Source: an uncultured Bacteroidales bacterium
GTDB lineage: Bacteria > Bacteroidota > Bacteroidia > Bacteroidales > P3
Direction of reading: 5' to 3'
Assembly: GCA_900316515.1 (NCBI GenBank)
Contig: ONDE01000001.1
Coordinates: 1-64,000 of the forward strand
DNA: 64,000 nt
The number at the start of each line of letters is the position of its first letter. Positions within the stretch are counted from its first letter, which is position 1. The position numbers were made by a program, and so were the translations under genes. Below are positions 46,229 through 55,332 of this stretch, piece after piece. A model generated the notes under the pieces. It had not been told where the DNA came from and searched no databases. It saw only the letters and a list, made by a program, of their open reading frames with translations.

Positions 46229-47712
46229 TGTTTGCGGTGCATTAACTTGTTGATTATTTGCGATACTATGTGGCGTTCGCCATAGAGTACTGCGGCTACA
46301 TAGACGAGCATCATTAGGGTGTTCCACCCCAAGCGCAGCCATATCGATGACGGATGCACCAATACGGTGGCTGCATAAAGAATCAGCGCCAATGCCATGT
46401 ATCCCAGGATGGTGGCCACAGGGTAGGGAACAGGGTATTTCTTCTGGCCGATGAAGTAGCTGAGCAACACGCAGACGCCGTAGCCGGCCAGGCCGCCCCA
46501 GGCACAGGCCATATAGCCTATCTTTGGAACGAAGATAACGTTGATGGCGACCAGCACGGCGCAGCCGATGGTGCTCATGACGGCGCCCCACCAGGTCTGG
46601 CCGTTGAGTTTGTACCAGAACGAGAGGTTGAAATAGATGCCCATCAGTATCTCGGCCATCATCACTATCGGCACCGCAGGCAGCGCCTCGCGGTAGTCGC
46701 CGCCGATGAAATACTGAAGCACGTCGATATAGCACATCACCGCCAGGAACGCCAGCAGCGTGAACATCACGAAGTACTTGGTGGCTTGGGCCTGCGTTTC
46801 CTTGCTTTTCTTATCCTTCTGGCCGCCAAATACAAACGGTTCGTATGCATAGCGGAATGCCTGGGTGATGAGGGCCATCAGCATGGCTATCTTCACGCAG
46901 GCGCCGTAAATGCCGAGTTGTATGCGCCCTTCTTCGCCAGGCAGCAGCCACGGCAGCAGTATTTTGTCGGCTGTCTGGTTGAAGTTGCCCACGATGCCGA
47001 GCAGCAGCAACGGCCATGTGTATTTGAGCATCTGCTTCAGGAGCGGCACGCTGAAATCCGAAAGCCTGAAATCCTTGAGCTCCTTGAAAAAGCCAAGTGT
47101 TACGATGGCAGTACAGAAGAGGTTGATATAGAAGATGTACTTCACATTGTCGGCTTCGTTGTACCATGACATCCACGGCAGGTGACTCCAGTGTGGCGCC
47201 ACAAGGAAGATGAACAGCGTCATTACGACAGTCAGAAGGATGAAAGCAATCTTGAGGGCAAAGAACTTCCAAGGGCGCCCCTCGAGCCGCAGGCGGGCGA
47301 AGAGTATGGCTTGGAAAGCATCGATGGCCACAACGATAGCCATGGCCCGGATGTATTCGGGATGGTCGCTATAACCCATGAAAGCGCTGACAGGGCCAAT
47401 AAAGAGCATCACCAGCAACAGGAAAACAGCCGCCACCGAGCCCACGGCCCCCAGCGCCGTGCTGAACACACGCCGGCGGTCCATACCCTCGCGGTTGGCA
47501 TAGTAGAAGAACGTTGTCTCCATGCCGAAGGTGAGTATCACCAGCAGCAAGGCCGTATAGGCGTAGACGTTGGTCACCACGCCGTAGCCGCCCGAGGCAG
47601 CACTTATATGGTAGGTGTAGACAGGGACCAGCAGGTAGTTCAAAAACCTGCCCACAATGCTGCTGAGACCGTAGATTACGGAGTCGGAGAGTAGTTTCTT
47701 CAGATTTGGCAT
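46225..47712 (-). CDS. Oligosaccharide/polysaccharide flippase (Wzx/MATE-like)
   Basis: A 495-residue inner-membrane protein with about 12-14 helices and the family N-terminus LLSDSVIYGLSSIVGRFLNYLLVPVYTYHIS...YGVVTNVYAYTALLLVILTFGMETTFFYYA. The predicted role is export of lipid-linked glycans. The substrate is unknown; the heptose operon about 10 kb away suggests but does not prove a link. Divergent from the GH20 gene. Confidence 0.87.
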   Translation of the reverse strand: MPNLKKLLSDSVIYGLSSIVGRFLNYLLVPVYTYHISAASGGYGVVTNVYAYTALLLVILTFGMETTFFYYANREGMDRRRVFSTALGAVGSVAAVFLLLVMLFIGPVSAFMGYSDHPEYIRAMAIVVAIDAFQAILFARLRLEGRPWKFFALKIAFILLTVVMTLFIFLVAPHWSHLPWMSWYNEADNVKYIFYINLFCTAIVTLGFFKELKDFRLSDFSVPLLKQMLKYTWPLLLLGIVGNFNQTADKILLPWLLPGEEGRIQLGIYGACVKIAMLMALITQAFRYAYEPFVFGGQKDKKSKETQAQATKYFVMFTLLAFLAVMCYIDVLQYFIGGDYREALPAVPIVMMAEILMGIYFNLSFWYKLNGQTWWGAVMSTIGCAVLVAINVIFVPKIGYMACAWGGLAGYGVCVLLSYFIGQKKYPVPYPVATILGYMALALILYAATVLVHPSSIWLRLGWNTLMMLVYVAAVLYGERHIVSQIINKLMHRKQ

Positions 47713-47755
47713 ATCGTTTTAACGCCGTGAGGGTGTTTTTATTGTATGTACATAA

Positions 47756-47763
47756 TATTTTTG
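47756..47763 (+). promoter_or_regulatory. -7 element upstream of GH20 gene
   Basis: TATTTTTG matches TAnnTTTG; no clear -33 box. It predicts a transcript start near 47770, supporting ATG 47790 as the start. Confidence 0.5.
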
Positions 47764-47789
47764 TAGTGTATGCGTTAATAGTAGTGGTT

Positions 47790-49688
47790 ATGAAAAAGAC
47801 ATTATTGTTTCTAGTGCTGGCGACGTTGCTCGCCGCCGGCTGTGGCCGCCGGGCGCAGGTGACAGATATCGCCATTGTCCCGGAGCCGCTTTTCACGCTT
47901 CAAAAAGAGGGCACCTACACTATCAAGAGAAGCCCCAAGGTGACCGTGTCGGGTGTCGGTCAAAACTCAGAGACGGTGAAGTATATCCTCAAATCGCTGC
48001 GCCAAAACCATATGCGTCCACGTCTGGTGGCATCGTCCGATGTGAGCGATATCGATTTGATAATCAATGATACCGTAAATACGGAGATTGGTAACGAGGG
48101 CTACCTCCTCGAGGTGCGTCCAACGGGCATCCGTCTTTCGGCAAACACCGAGGTGGGCCTTTTCTACGCTTACCAGACTTTCGTGCAAATACTTCCTGCC
48201 GACATCAGCAACACCACCTACGGCAGCATCACCATTCCCGAATGCACCATACTCGATGCTCCGCGCTATGGCTGGCGCGGTGTGCACCTTGATGTATGCC
48301 GTCATTTCTTCCCTGTAAAGTTCATCAAGCACTACCTCGACGTGATGGCTGCCTACAAGATGAACCGCTTCCACTTTCACCTCACCGATGACCATGGATG
48401 GCGATTGCCGTCGGAGCGCTATCCGCGACTCAATACCGTTGGATCGTGGCGTGTGGACCGCGACGATGAACCCTGGGGCAAGGCCACCCCTCCGCGTGAG
48501 GGCGAGCGTGCCACCTATGGAGGTTTCTATACTCGCGAGGAGCTGGAGGAGATAGTGGAATATGCCGCCGTGCGTGGTATCGAGGTCATACCTGAGGTGG
48601 AGATGCCAGGCCATTCGTCGGCCATACTCGCCGCCTATCCGGAACTGGCATGCGACGACTACCCCTACGAGGTGGCTATAGGCCCCTATTGGCCCCCCAA
48701 GGCCATCCTCTGCGCCGGCAACGACTCCGTGCTGGCCTTCATGTATGCTGTGCTCGACGAGGTGTGCGACATATTCCCCTCTAAATACATCCATATCGGC
48801 GGCGACGAAGCCTTCAAGGCCAACTGGGAGCAGTGCCCGCGTTGCCAGCGGCGCATAAAGCAGGAGCGCCTCACCGGTGAAGAGCAACTGCAGAGCTGGT
48901 TTATGGGCAAAATACAGCAACACCTGCAGGCTAAAGGCCGTTCGATAATCGGATGGGATGAGATCATGGGTCTGAAGGACGATGCATGGGGTATGGAATC
49001 GTCGATAGCCGACAACAACCCCTTTGTGAGTACCGATGCCGTTGTAATGTCGTGGCGTGGACAGAAGCCGGGACTCGACGCTGCCGGACGAGGCTACAAA
49101 GTAATACAGTGCCCTACAGACTACTGCTACTTCGACTATTACCAAGCCGATGCCCGCTACCAACCTGCCTCGATAGGTGGTCTTGTTACCCTCCGCAAAG
49201 CCTACGACTTCGATCCTGCGCCGGCAGGTATCAACAGCCATGTGGAGGCCAATATCATTGGCGGTCAGTGTAACCTCTGGACCGAATTCATCAACACCCC
49301 GTCGCACGCAGAATATATGCTGCTGCCGCGTATGCTGGCTACCAGCGAATGCCTGTGGAGCCAGCGCGACAAGAAGGATTGGAACCGCTTCCGCCGCAAG
49401 GTGGAGACCCAGAAAGACCGCCTCGCCGCAAAGGGCTACAACTACTGCGATGGCAGTTTTGCACCGCAGTTCACAGCACGCCGTGTCGACGACCACACCA
49501 TGAATATCTCCATCACCACCGAGGTGCCCAATACCTATATATTCTACACCACCGACATGAGCACTCCTACCCGCGAGAGCGCCATATATCTAGGCCCCAT
49601 TAACTTGGAACGTGGTACACATATCAAGATACTGCCTGTGTATCAGGACATCGAACGCGACTCGGTCTACGAATTTGTGATCAAATGA
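47790..49688 (+). CDS. Beta-N-acetylhexosaminidase, GH20
   Basis: Removes terminal N-acetylhexosamine from glycans. The 632-residue lipoprotein has signal MKKTLLFLVLATLLAAGC, an N-terminal GH20b-type domain, and a catalytic barrel with the Asp-Glu pair D339-E340 in YIHIGGDEAFKANWEQCPRC. It also has GWRGVHLDVCRHFFPV, HFHLTDDHGWRLPSERYP and a C-terminal region resembling the chitobiase C-terminal domain (VPNTYIFYTTDMSTPTRES). Start chosen at the lipoprotein signal, not the longer frame from 47706. Likely used on mucin, host or chitin-type glycans. Stop overlaps hydE (ATGA). Confidence 0.93.
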   Translation: MKKTLLFLVLATLLAAGCGRRAQVTDIAIVPEPLFTLQKEGTYTIKRSPKVTVSGVGQNSETVKYILKSLRQNHMRPRLVASSDVSDIDLIINDTVNTEIGNEGYLLEVRPTGIRLSANTEVGLFYAYQTFVQILPADISNTTYGSITIPECTILDAPRYGWRGVHLDVCRHFFPVKFIKHYLDVMAAYKMNRFHFHLTDDHGWRLPSERYPRLNTVGSWRVDRDDEPWGKATPPREGERATYGGFYTREELEEIVEYAAVRGIEVIPEVEMPGHSSAILAAYPELACDDYPYEVAIGPYWPPKAILCAGNDSVLAFMYAVLDEVCDIFPSKYIHIGGDEAFKANWEQCPRCQRRIKQERLTGEEQLQSWFMGKIQQHLQAKGRSIIGWDEIMGLKDDAWGMESSIADNNPFVSTDAVVMSWRGQKPGLDAAGRGYKVIQCPTDYCYFDYYQADARYQPASIGGLVTLRKAYDFDPAPAGINSHVEANIIGGQCNLWTEFINTPSHAEYMLLPRMLATSECLWSQRDKKDWNRFRRKVETQKDRLAAKGYNYCDGSFAPQFTARRVDDHTMNISITTEVPNTYIFYTTDMSTPTRESAIYLGPINLERGTHIKILPVYQDIERDSVYEFVIK

Positions 49689-50671
49689 ACATCGACTACC
49701 TCCTCACCACCAGCGATCCGCAGGCTGTCGACGACCTCTTTGCCGAGGCATGCCGTGTACGCGACGAGATATATGGTCGCCGAGTCTTCATCCGTGGTCT
49801 CATCGAAATCTCCAACCATTGCCGCAATAACTGTCTCTACTGCGGTATCCGCCGCGATGCACAGTGCAAGCGATACCGCCTGACGAAGGAACAGATTCTC
49901 GACTGCTGCCGCACCGGTCACGAGCTGGGCTTCCGTACTTTTGTGCTGCAGGGCGGTGAGGATGCTTGGTTTACCGACGACGTGGTGTGCGACATCGTGG
50001 CGACGATTAAACGCGACTTTCCCGACTGTGCTGTAACTCTCTCGCTCGGCGAGCGTGGACGTGAGAGTTTCAAAAGGTTGCGTGAGGCCGGTGCCGACCG
50101 CTACCTGCTGCGTCACGAGACTGCCGACGCTACCCACTATGCCCGCCTGCACCCCGAGGAAATGAGCTTCGACCACCGCATGCGGTGCCTGCACGACCTG
50201 CGCGACCTTGGCTTCCAGGTTGGCGCCGGTTTTATGGTCGGTTCGCCATTCCAGAGCGTCGAGACGCTGAAAAAAGACCTGCAGTTCATAGCCGAGTTCA
50301 GGCCCGAGATGGTGGGCATAGGCCCCTTTATTCCGGCTGCCGGTACCCCCTTCGAACATAGTCCCGCCGGCAGTGTGGAACTCACTCTGCGCCTGCTGGC
50401 TATCATCCGCATCATGCACCCACATGTGCTGCTGCCTGCCACAACAGCCCTCGGCACCTTGCACCCTACAGGCCGCGAACGCGCCGTCATGGCGGGCGCC
50501 AACGTCGTTATGCCAAATCTCTCGCCGCAGGACACGCGTGCCCTCTACAGCATATACAACAATAAACTATCCACTGGCAGCGAAGCCGCTGAAAGTCTGG
50601 CCGACATACGTTTGCGTATGGAAGCCATCGGTATGGAGTTGCCTGTAGACCGTGGCGATTTCAGCCGATAG
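49685..50671 (+). CDS. hydE: [FeFe]-hydrogenase maturase HydE
   Basis: Radical SAM enzyme needed to build the H-cluster 2Fe subcluster. The 328-residue protein has RGLIEISNHCRNNCLYCGIR with the C-x3-C-x2-C cluster ligands Cys 46, 50 and 53. The HydE pattern follows: FVLQGGED, VTLSLGER, DRYLLRHETAD, FMVGSPFQ, GIGPFIPAAGTPFE and TTALGTLHPTGRERAVMAGANVVMPNLSP. Coupled to the GH20 gene by overlap, an odd partnership. hydF is 11 kb away; hydG and the hydrogenase are not in the window. Confidence 0.92.
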   Translation: MNIDYLLTTSDPQAVDDLFAEACRVRDEIYGRRVFIRGLIEISNHCRNNCLYCGIRRDAQCKRYRLTKEQILDCCRTGHELGFRTFVLQGGEDAWFTDDVVCDIVATIKRDFPDCAVTLSLGERGRESFKRLREAGADRYLLRHETADATHYARLHPEEMSFDHRMRCLHDLRDLGFQVGAGFMVGSPFQSVETLKKDLQFIAEFRPEMVGIGPFIPAAGTPFEHSPAGSVELTLRLLAIIRIMHPHVLLPATTALGTLHPTGRERAVMAGANVVMPNLSPQDTRALYSIYNNKLSTGSEAAESLADIRLRMEAIGMELPVDRGDFSR

Positions 50672-50742
50672 CCGCTTCATCATCGCACCCGCTCCGTGTG
50701 GCGATGTAGTTGATGTGAGGATGAAAATGTGTGAAAAATCAT

Positions 50743-50773
50743 TTTGCCAAGTCGCGTTTTTTTGCTATTTTTG
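50743..50773 (+). promoter_or_regulatory. Consensus promoter of ffh
   Basis: TTTG (50743-50746), 19-bp spacer, TATTTTTG (50766-50773). The transcript start would be near 50780, which rules out the in-frame ATG at 50731. Confidence 0.85.
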
Positions 50774-50799
50774 CAGCGCTAAATTATGTAGTGCAGATT

Positions 50800-52119
50800 A
50801 TGTTTGAGAACCTTAGTAGCAAGATAGAGAAAGCGTTACACACCTTGCGTGGCAAGGGGTCGATTACCGATATCAATGTTGCGGAGACCGTCAAGGAGGT
50901 GCGCAAGGCCCTGCTCGACGCCGATGTGAGCTATCCGATAGCCAAGGAATTCACTGACAGAGTGAAGGCCGAGGCCATGGGTCGTAATGTCATTTCGAGC
51001 ATTGAACCAGGCCAGATGATGGTGAAGATTGTCCACGAGGAACTCACCAAGCTCATGGGTTCGGAGGCTGTGGATATCAACATCAAAGGTCAGCCCGCCG
51101 TGGTCCTCATCGCCGGTTTGCAAGGCTCTGGTAAGACCACTTTCAGCGCCAAGCTGGCCAATATGCTGAAGGCGAAGAAGGCAAAGAATGTCATGTTGGT
51201 GGCTGGCGACGTGTACCGCCCAGCCGCTATATCGCAGTTGCAGACTCTTGGCCAGCAGATTGGTGTGCCTGTGTATACCGAAGAAGGCTCGAAGAATCCC
51301 GTACAGATTGCACAGAACGCCATCAAGGAGGCCAAGCTGAAGGGTGTGAACGTGGTCATAGTCGATACAGCCGGTCGTCTGGCTGTCGACGAGGAGATGA
51401 TGAACGAGATCGCTGCCCTGAAACGCGAATTGCAGCCGCATGAGACACTATTTGTAGTCGACTCGATGACCGGTCAGGATGCGGTGAACACCGCCAAGGC
51501 CTTCAACGATCGCATCGACTTTGATGGTGTGGTGCTCACCAAACTCGACGGCGACACCCGCGGCGGTGCTGCTCTCACCATCCGCTACACCGTACAGAAG
51601 CCCATCAAGTTCGTCGGCATCGGCGAGAAGATGGATGCCCTCGACGTGTTCCACCCCGACCGTATGGCCAACCGCATCCTCGGCATGGGCGATGTGGTGA
51701 GCTTGGTGGAGAGGGCTCAGGAGCAGTACGACGAGATGGAAGCCCGCAAGATACAGAAGAAGTTGATGCACAACGAGTACAACTTCGACGACTTCCTCTC
51801 GCAGGTGGCGCAGATTAAGAAAATGGGCTCGATGAAGGATCTTGTGGGTATGATTCCAGGTATGGACAAGCTGACAAAGAATGTGGAGATTAGCGACGAT
51901 GCATTCAAACCCATCGAGGCCATGATTGGGTCGATGACACCTTACGAGCGTCAAAACCCCAGTTGCCTCAACGGTAGCCGCAAACAGCGCATAGCAGCCG
52001 GCAGCGGCCGCACCATTCAGGAACTCAACCGTTTCCTCAAGCAGTTCGATGACACTCGCAAGATGATGAAAATGGTAAGCAAGAACGGCGGCAAACTGCC
52101 GATGAGAAAACGTAGATAA
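50800..52119 (+). CDS. ffh: Signal recognition particle GTPase Ffh
   Basis: Binds signal sequences and 4.5S RNA for co-translational membrane targeting. The 439-residue protein begins MFENLSSKIEKALHTLRGKG (N domain). The G domain has GLQGSGKTTFSAKLA (P-loop), DTAGRLAVDEEMM, TKLDGDTRGGAAL and GIGEKMDALDVFHPDRMANRILGMGD. The Met-rich M domain has NPSCLNGSRKQRIAAGSG. Start set by the promoter at 50743. Confidence 0.96.
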   Translation: MFENLSSKIEKALHTLRGKGSITDINVAETVKEVRKALLDADVSYPIAKEFTDRVKAEAMGRNVISSIEPGQMMVKIVHEELTKLMGSEAVDINIKGQPAVVLIAGLQGSGKTTFSAKLANMLKAKKAKNVMLVAGDVYRPAAISQLQTLGQQIGVPVYTEEGSKNPVQIAQNAIKEAKLKGVNVVIVDTAGRLAVDEEMMNEIAALKRELQPHETLFVVDSMTGQDAVNTAKAFNDRIDFDGVVLTKLDGDTRGGAALTIRYTVQKPIKFVGIGEKMDALDVFHPDRMANRILGMGDVVSLVERAQEQYDEMEARKIQKKLMHNEYNFDDFLSQVAQIKKMGSMKDLVGMIPGMDKLTKNVEISDDAFKPIEAMIGSMTPYERQNPSCLNGSRKQRIAAGSGRTIQELNRFLKQFDDTRKMMKMVSKNGGKLPMRKRR

Positions 52120-52214
52120 AGAATGAAGCTTAAAGCCGAGGGTTTTAAGTATAAGAGGCTTCGCAGGCCGCGTCAGTGTACTTAAAGCTTAAGGCTTAAC
52201 TTAATACTAAACAT

Positions 52215-53087
52215 ATGGTACAGTTATTGGACGGCAAGGCAATGGCTTTGCAGATTAAAGACGAGATAGCCAATGAGGTGCGCGCCCTCACCAAGCAGGG
52301 TCACCGTGCGCCGCATCTGGCAGCTGTAATTGTGGGCACCGACGGTGCCAGTATGACCTATGTGGCCAACAAGGAGAAATCGAGCCACGAGGTGGGGTTC
52401 ACTTCCAGTGTCTACCGCATGAGCGAACAGACCACCGAAAAACAACTTCTCGAGACTGTGGAATTCCTCAACAACGACCCGGACATCGACGGTTTCATTG
52501 TGCAGCTGCCTCTGCCCAAGCACATCGACGAGCAGAAGGTCATCAACGCCATCTCGCCCGACAAGGATGTTGATGGCTTCACACCTATCAATATCGGTCG
52601 CATGGTTCTCGGTGAGGAGTGCTTTGTGCCAGCCACGCCTATGGGCATATGCACTCTGCTGCAGCGCTACGGCATTGAGACCGTGGGCAAGCACTGTGTG
52701 GTTCTGGGACGCTCGAATATCGTGGGTACGCCTGTGGCCAACCTGCTGAGCCGCAAGGGTGTCGACTGCACGGTTACTATGTGCCACAGTCGCACGCAGA
52801 ACCTGGCGGAACTGACCCGGCAGGCCGACATATTGGTTGTAGCCATCGGCAAGCCCGAGTTTGTCACTGCAGATATGGTGAAACCTGGCGCTGTGGTTGT
52901 CGACGTGGGTATCCATCGTGTTGAGGATGCTTCGAAAAAGAGCGGCTACCGTATCATTGGCGACGTGAAGCACACGGAAGTCGATGCCAAATGCAGTTGG
53001 GTGACACCTGTTCCCGGCGGTGTGGGCCCACTGACCATCGTGAGCCTGCTTCAGAACACCATGAAGGCATACAAGAGAAACAAATAA
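52215..53087 (+). CDS. folD: Methylenetetrahydrofolate dehydrogenase/cyclohydrolase FolD
   Basis: Interconverts 5,10-methylene-, methenyl- and 10-formyl-tetrahydrofolate. The 290-residue protein has the catalytic segment [17 protein letters not shown] (Tyr and Lys), [36 protein letters not shown] (NADP site) and VGIHRVED, with [18 protein letters not shown] at the C-terminus. The 95-bp gap after ffh holds an imperfect inverted repeat of AAAGCTTAAG-like units (52127-52199). Confidence 0.96.
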   Translation: MVQLLDGKAMALQIKDEIANEVRALTKQGHRAPHLAAVIVGTDGASMTYVANKEKSSHEVGFTSSVYRMSEQTTEKQLLETVEFLNNDPDIDGFIVQLPLPKHIDEQKVINAISPDKDVDGFTPINIGRMVLGEECFVPATPMGICTLLQRYGIETVGKHCVVLGRSNIVGTPVANLLSRKGVDCTVTMCHSRTQNLAELTRQADILVVAIGKPEFVTADMVKPGAVVVDVGIHRVEDASKKSGYRIIGDVKHTEVDAKCSWVTPVPGGVGPLTIVSLLQNTMKAYKRNK

Positions 53088-53110
53088 TAAGAGTTGATAG
53101 TTGAAAATTT

Positions 53111-53148
53111 TAGGGCTGGCGCATCAATGTGACGCGTCAGCCCTATTT
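53111..53148. terminator. Bidirectional terminator between folD and lipoprotein gene
   Basis: A 12-bp stem (one G-T pair): TAGGGCTGGCGC (53111-53122) with its partner at 53134-53145, flanked by AAAATTT on the left and TTTCTTAATT on the right. Usable from both strands. Confidence 0.85.
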
Positions 53149-53167
53149 CTTAATTATCAATTCCGGA

Positions 53168-53635
53168 TTAATCGATCACGTACTGCACCGGCACGGTGGC
53201 TACGGCGCGGAAGGTGAGGGGTGCTGTGTTTTCCATGCCAGCAACTTCGCCACCGTCAAGGTCTTCGCGGATGAAGGTTATCTTGCCGGGCTCAAGAATG
53301 TAGCGGAGGTTCGTGGGGACAAAGTCGTCACCATACCTGATGGGATAGGAATAGGGCAGGGGGCACTGGTGTATGCCGTCGGCATCGGACTCGTAGACGA
53401 AAGCGTCAACGCTGCCGTAGTTCAGTACATCGGTGGTGATGGCGTCCCAGTCGAAGGCAACATACTTGTACTGCACATCGCCGTCGACGAAGTCGCGCCA
53501 TTGGTCCCAGTAGACTTCCTGCTGCATCACGCGGGTGTGAGTGCTCTCGATGGCCACCTCTTTGTCGCATGATGTCGCCGTCAGAGCCAATACAGCGGTG
53601 ACGAGCGTTGCCATTAGAATCTTGATTTTTTTCAT
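53168..53635 (-). CDS. Hypothetical lipoprotein
   Basis: A 155-residue lipoprotein: signal MKKIKILMATLVTAVLALTATSC (lipidated Cys 23), then a mature part rich in Asp and Tyr (DQWRDFVDGDVQYKYVAFDWDAIT...LRYILEPGKITFIREDLDGG). I do not recognise a family. Stand-alone gene between a shared terminator and its own promoter region. Confidence 0.75.
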   Translation of the reverse strand: MKKIKILMATLVTAVLALTATSCDKEVAIESTHTRVMQQEVYWDQWRDFVDGDVQYKYVAFDWDAITTDVLNYGSVDAFVYESDADGIHQCPLPYSYPIRYGDDFVPTNLRYILEPGKITFIREDLDGGEVAGMENTAPLTFRAVATVPVQYVID

Positions 53636-53710
53636 GATGTTTTAATTTTTTTTGTTGTTTTATTTTCCGATTTAAAAACGTCGCTATGACTCTTTTATTG
53701 TTTCTGGATG

Positions 53711-53718
53711 CAAAATTA
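53711..53718 (-). promoter_or_regulatory. -7 element of hypothetical lipoprotein gene
   Basis: On the minus strand TAATTTTG (53718-53711) fits TAnnTTTG. The -33 region is not clear. The rest of the 203-bp divergent gap before rpoD is AT-rich without a recognised signal. Confidence 0.5.
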
Positions 53719-53838
53719 CAACTATTTTGAAAATAAATTTCCGTAGAGTCGCCGTAATTTTAACAAAAAAAATATTGGGGGCGATGAAACATTTTTATTT
53801 TTTCTGCGTTATGGAGATAAAATTAGAGGGGTAAGCCT

Positions 53839-54699
53839 ATGAGACAACTGAAGATTACACATTCCATTACTAATCGTGACATCAAGTCGCTGGACAAGTA
53901 CTTGCAGGATATCTGCAGCGAGGAGCTGCTGACGCCCGAGCAGGAGGTGCAGTTGGCACAGCGCATCAAACAGGGTGACCAGGCTGCATTGGAACGCTTG
54001 ACCAAGGCCAACCTGAGGTTCGTGGTGTCGGTCGCCAAGCAGTACCAGAACCAGGGACTGTCGTTGCCCGACCTCATCAACGAAGGAAATGTGGGCCTCA
54101 TCAAAGCCGCCAAGCGTTTCGACGAGACTCGTGGCTTCAAGTTTATCTCGTATGCCGTGTGGTGGATACGCCAGAGCATTCTGCAGGCTATAGCCGAGAA
54201 CAGTCGCATTGTGCGTCTGCCAAGCAACCAGTTGGGTGCTCTCAATAAGCTGAAGAAGGAAATCAGCAAACTGGAGCAGCAGTTGGAGCGTCCGCCTTCA
54301 GAGGAGGAACTGGCCGAAATGCTCGACATCCCTGAGGACAAGATCAAGGCTATCATGGGTATCAGTGGACGCCATGTGAGTATCGATGCACCATTGGCCA
54401 GCGACGAGGATGTGAACTTCGTCGATGTGCTTCCCAACGAGGATACGCCTCCCACGGACAGCAAGCTTATGCAGGAGAGCCTCTCGCAGGAGATTGAGCG
54501 CTGCCTGTCGACCTTGACAGAATACGAGCGTGAGGTTATCAAGATGTACTTCGGTATTGGACTTCCTCATCCGCTGAGCCTCGACGAGATAGCCATGAAG
54601 TTCAACCTCACCCGCGAACGTGTGCGCCAGATTAAGGAGAAAGGCATCAAACGCCTGAAGACAAGTAGCAAGAGCAAACACCTGAAGGCATACTTGTAA
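53839..54699 (+). CDS. rpoD: Primary sigma factor RpoD (sigma-70/sigma-ABfr)
   Basis: Housekeeping sigma factor. The 286-residue protein lacks the long region 1.1 of E. coli RpoD, as is normal for Bacteroidota. It has region 1.2/2.1 ([27 protein letters not shown]), region 2 ([58 protein letters not shown]), region 3 and region 4 ([26 protein letters not shown]). It should recognise the TTTG/TAnnTTTG promoters noted here. The stop overlaps the rsmG start by one base. Confidence 0.96.
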   Translation: MRQLKITHSITNRDIKSLDKYLQDICSEELLTPEQEVQLAQRIKQGDQAALERLTKANLRFVVSVAKQYQNQGLSLPDLINEGNVGLIKAAKRFDETRGFKFISYAVWWIRQSILQAIAENSRIVRLPSNQLGALNKLKKEISKLEQQLERPPSEEELAEMLDIPEDKIKAIMGISGRHVSIDAPLASDEDVNFVDVLPNEDTPPTDSKLMQESLSQEIERCLSTLTEYEREVIKMYFGIGLPHPLSLDEIAMKFNLTRERVRQIKEKGIKRLKTSSKSKHLKAYL

Positions 54700-55319
54700 T
54701 GGATATCATCCTGAAATATTTCCCAAATCTAACAGAGCGGCAGCGCGAGCAGTTTGCCGCTCTGTTGCCTTTGTACGAGGAGTGGAATGCGCAGATAAAC
54801 GTTATCTCGCGCAAGGATATGGAGCATTTCTACGAGCATCATGTGCTGCACTCGCTGGCCATTGCCAAGGTTATCCATTTCAAGCCTATGGCCGAGGTGC
54901 TCGACGTGGGCACTGGCGGCGGCTTCCCCGGGGTGCCGCTGGCCGTGATGTTCCCCGAAACACGCTTCACCCTGATAGACTCTATCGGCAAGAAGATAAA
55001 GGTTGTCTCGGATGTTTTGGAGCGTGTGGGTCTGACCAACGCCAAGGCCATGCAGATACGCGCCGAGCAGTTGGAAGGAGAGTATGACTTTGTTGTATCG
55101 AGGGCTGTCACAACCCTAGGCGAGTTTGTGCCGTGGGTCAAGGGCAAGATATCGAAGACGCAGTACCACGATATGCGCAACGGCATACTATACCTTAAAG
55201 GCGGCGACCTTAAGAACGAACTGTTCACATTCCGTCACAAAGTGAAGACCTGGGACATCAGCGATTGGTTCGATGAGGAGTTCTTCGAGACGAAGAAGGT
55301 AATCTACCTGCCGTTGTAG
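54699..55319 (+). CDS. rsmG: 16S rRNA m7G527 methyltransferase RsmG
   Basis: Methylates N7 of G527 in 16S rRNA. The 206-residue protein has YEEWNAQINVISRKDMEHFYEHHVLHSLAIAKV, the SAM-binding motif VLDVGTGGGFPGVPLAVMFPE, LIDSIGKKIKVVSDVL and VVSRAVTTLGEFVPWVKGKI. Translationally coupled to rpoD (TAATG). Confidence 0.95.
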   Translation: MDIILKYFPNLTERQREQFAALLPLYEEWNAQINVISRKDMEHFYEHHVLHSLAIAKVIHFKPMAEVLDVGTGGGFPGVPLAVMFPETRFTLIDSIGKKIKVVSDVLERVGLTNAKAMQIRAEQLEGEYDFVVSRAVTTLGEFVPWVKGKISKTQYHDMRNGILYLKGGDLKNELFTFRHKVKTWDISDWFDEEFFETKKVIYLPL

Positions 55320-55332
55320 TTTTCGGCTTTTT